Assembly: GCA_020851615.1 (NCBI GenBank)
Contig: JADZCL010000289.1
Location: 1-14,852, forward strand
DNA length: 14,852 nucleotides
DNA from: Rubrivivax sp.
GTDB taxonomy: Bacteria; Pseudomonadota; Gammaproteobacteria; Burkholderiales; Burkholderiaceae_C
Direction of reading: 5' to 3'
A model generated the notes under the pieces. That model did no database searches, had not been told where the DNA came from, and saw only the letters and a program-made list of their open reading frames with translations. The translations under genes and the position numbers were made by a program. Every line of letters starts with the position of its first letter. Position 1 is the first letter of the stretch. Below are positions 14,089-14,852 of this stretch, in pieces.

Positions 14089-14108
14089 CGCGGCGGCGTT
14101 CAGCCGCG
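14089..14108. terminator. Possible bidirectional transcript-end hairpin between livF and pgi
   Basis: CGCGGC (14089-14094) and GCCGCG (14103-14108) form a perfect all-GC 6-bp stem with an 8-nt loop. The stem covers the 14-bp gap between the convergent livF and pgi stop codons and would fold in both transcripts. No T-run is present on either side, so efficiency as an intrinsic terminator is doubtful. Confidence 0.3.
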
Positions 14109-14852
14109 CAGCCGCTGCAGCAGCCCTGCCGTCGAGGCATCCAGGCCCGCCACGTCGCCGCTGTGCAGCCGCGGCAGCAGCGCATTGCACAAGGTCTTGC
14201 CGAGTTCGACCCCCCACTGGTCGAAGCCATCCAAGCCCCAGATCACCCCGCTGACAAAGCTGCGGTGCTCGTAGAGCGCCAGCAGCGCACCGAGCGAGCG
14301 CGGCGTCAGCTCATCCAGCACCAGTGTCGTGCTCGGGCGGTTGCCGGGAAAACTGCGGTGACGGGCCAACACGTCCGCCGCCAGGGTCTTAGACGCCGTG
14401 GGCGCCGGGTCGGTGGCTGCCGCCGCGGCTGAGCGGCCAAGCATCAGCGCCTGGGCCTGCGCCAGCCCGTTGGCCAGCAGCTTGGCGTGCAGGTCGGCGT
14501 GTGCATGCGCCGGTCGGCGCACGAGGATGAACTCGACCGGAACGACATCACTGCCCTGGTGCAGCATCTGGAAGAAGGCGTGCTGCCCGTTGGTTCCGGG
14601 CTCGCCCCACAGCACCGGGCTGGTCGCGCACTGCAGCGGCCGGCCCTCGCGGTCGACGCGCTTGCCGTTGCTCTCCATCTCGAGCTGCTGCAGGTAGGCC
14701 GGCAGGCGCGCCAGGCCCTGGTGGTAGGGTGCGATGCAGCGCGACGCGAAGCCGTGGAAGTTGCGGTACCAGACGTCCAGCAGCGCCAGGCGCACGGGCA
14801 GGTTGACGGCCGAAGGAGCCTGCAGGAAGTGGCAGTCCATCGCATGCGCGCC
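14100..14852 (-). CDS. pgi: Glucose-6-phosphate isomerase, C-terminal half (cut by window end)
   Basis: Pgi interconverts glucose-6-phosphate and fructose-6-phosphate in the cytosol. About 250 C-terminal residues are visible; the frame stays open to the window edge, so the start lies outside and the usual total would be about 510-550. The visible part opens with the conserved A-M-D-x-H-F ... N-L-P-V segment. G-E-P-G-T-N-G-Q-H-A-F-F at about 14571-14606 contains the catalytic glutamate, a His about 32 residues later fits the ring-opening histidine, and F-D-Q-W-G-V-E-L-G-K near 14196-14225 is the second family signature with the catalytic lysine. The Ala-rich stretch around 14405-14430 is a variable region. 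The methionine at 14838-14840 is internal, not a start. The gene converges on livF with 14 nt between stops. Confidence 0.94.
   Translation of the reverse strand, partial: GAHAMDCHFLQAPSAVNLPVRLALLDVWYRNFHGFASRCIAPYHQGLARLPAYLQQLEMESNGKRVDREGRPLQCATSPVLWGEPGTNGQHAFFQMLHQGSDVVPVEFILVRRPAHAHADLHAKLLANGLAQAQALMLGRSAAAAATDPAPTASKTLAADVLARHRSFPGNRPSTTLVLDELTPRSLGALLALYEHRSFVSGVIWGLDGFDQWGVELGKTLCNALLPRLHSGDVAGLDASTAGLLQRLRG

Noticed and set aside
1..14852. CRISPR array, tRNA, rRNA, insertion sequence, prophage or defence island
   Set aside because: No regularly spaced repeats, cloverleaf with a CCA-type end, transposase motifs or phage proteins were seen. The window is fully accounted for by metabolic, repair and transport genes.

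Overview
The window is very GC-rich (about 70% by eye), almost fully coding, and has the third-position G/C codon use of a high-GC betaproteobacterium. The start order dusB-fis-purH ... ruvC, the short 80-residue Fis, the BktB-type thiolase and the RuvC segment [10 protein letters not shown] all point to Burkholderiales (Rubrivivax/Leptothrix/Methylibium-like or Comamonadaceae-like). That placement comes from recalled family patterns, not from a search.

Layout. Positions 1-62 hold a probable -10 box (TATACT) for an operon of dusB (tRNA-dihydrouridine synthase) and fis (nucleoid protein), which overlap by 10 nt. purH (purine biosynthesis, final two steps) follows. After a 138-bp spacer with a perfect 8-bp inverted repeat comes a BktB-like beta-ketothiolase, then ruvC (Holliday-junction resolvase). 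No ruvA or ruvB follows ruvC here.

The middle block (about 4970-9238) has four accessory hydrolase-type genes on the same strand: a dienelactone-hydrolase-family protein, an M20 amidohydrolase (hippurate hydrolase/aminoacylase type), a DUF2817 protein related to M14 zinc carboxypeptidases, and a YdjM/DUF457 membrane protein with putative metal-binding motifs.

The right-hand block (9488-14085) is a complete five-gene ABC importer of the branched-chain/hydrophobic amino acid family in the order livK-livH-livM-livG-livF. Its cistrons are tightly coupled: livM starts at GTG inside livH, and livG/livF share an ATGA overlap. A 249-bp spacer before livK holds competing inverted repeats, a tandem 7-mer duplication, a candidate promoter and a 5'UTR hairpin. 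The window ends in the 3' half of pgi (glucose-6-phosphate isomerase), convergent with livF.

All genes except pgi are on the plus strand. No tRNA, rRNA, insertion sequence, phage gene, CRISPR array or toxin-antitoxin module was seen, and no gene-free stretch exceeds 250 bp. I see no clear new biological system. The points most worth checking are the livK upstream structure, the thiolase and its palindrome between purH and ruvC, and the hydrolase cluster next to an importer whose substrate is uncertain.
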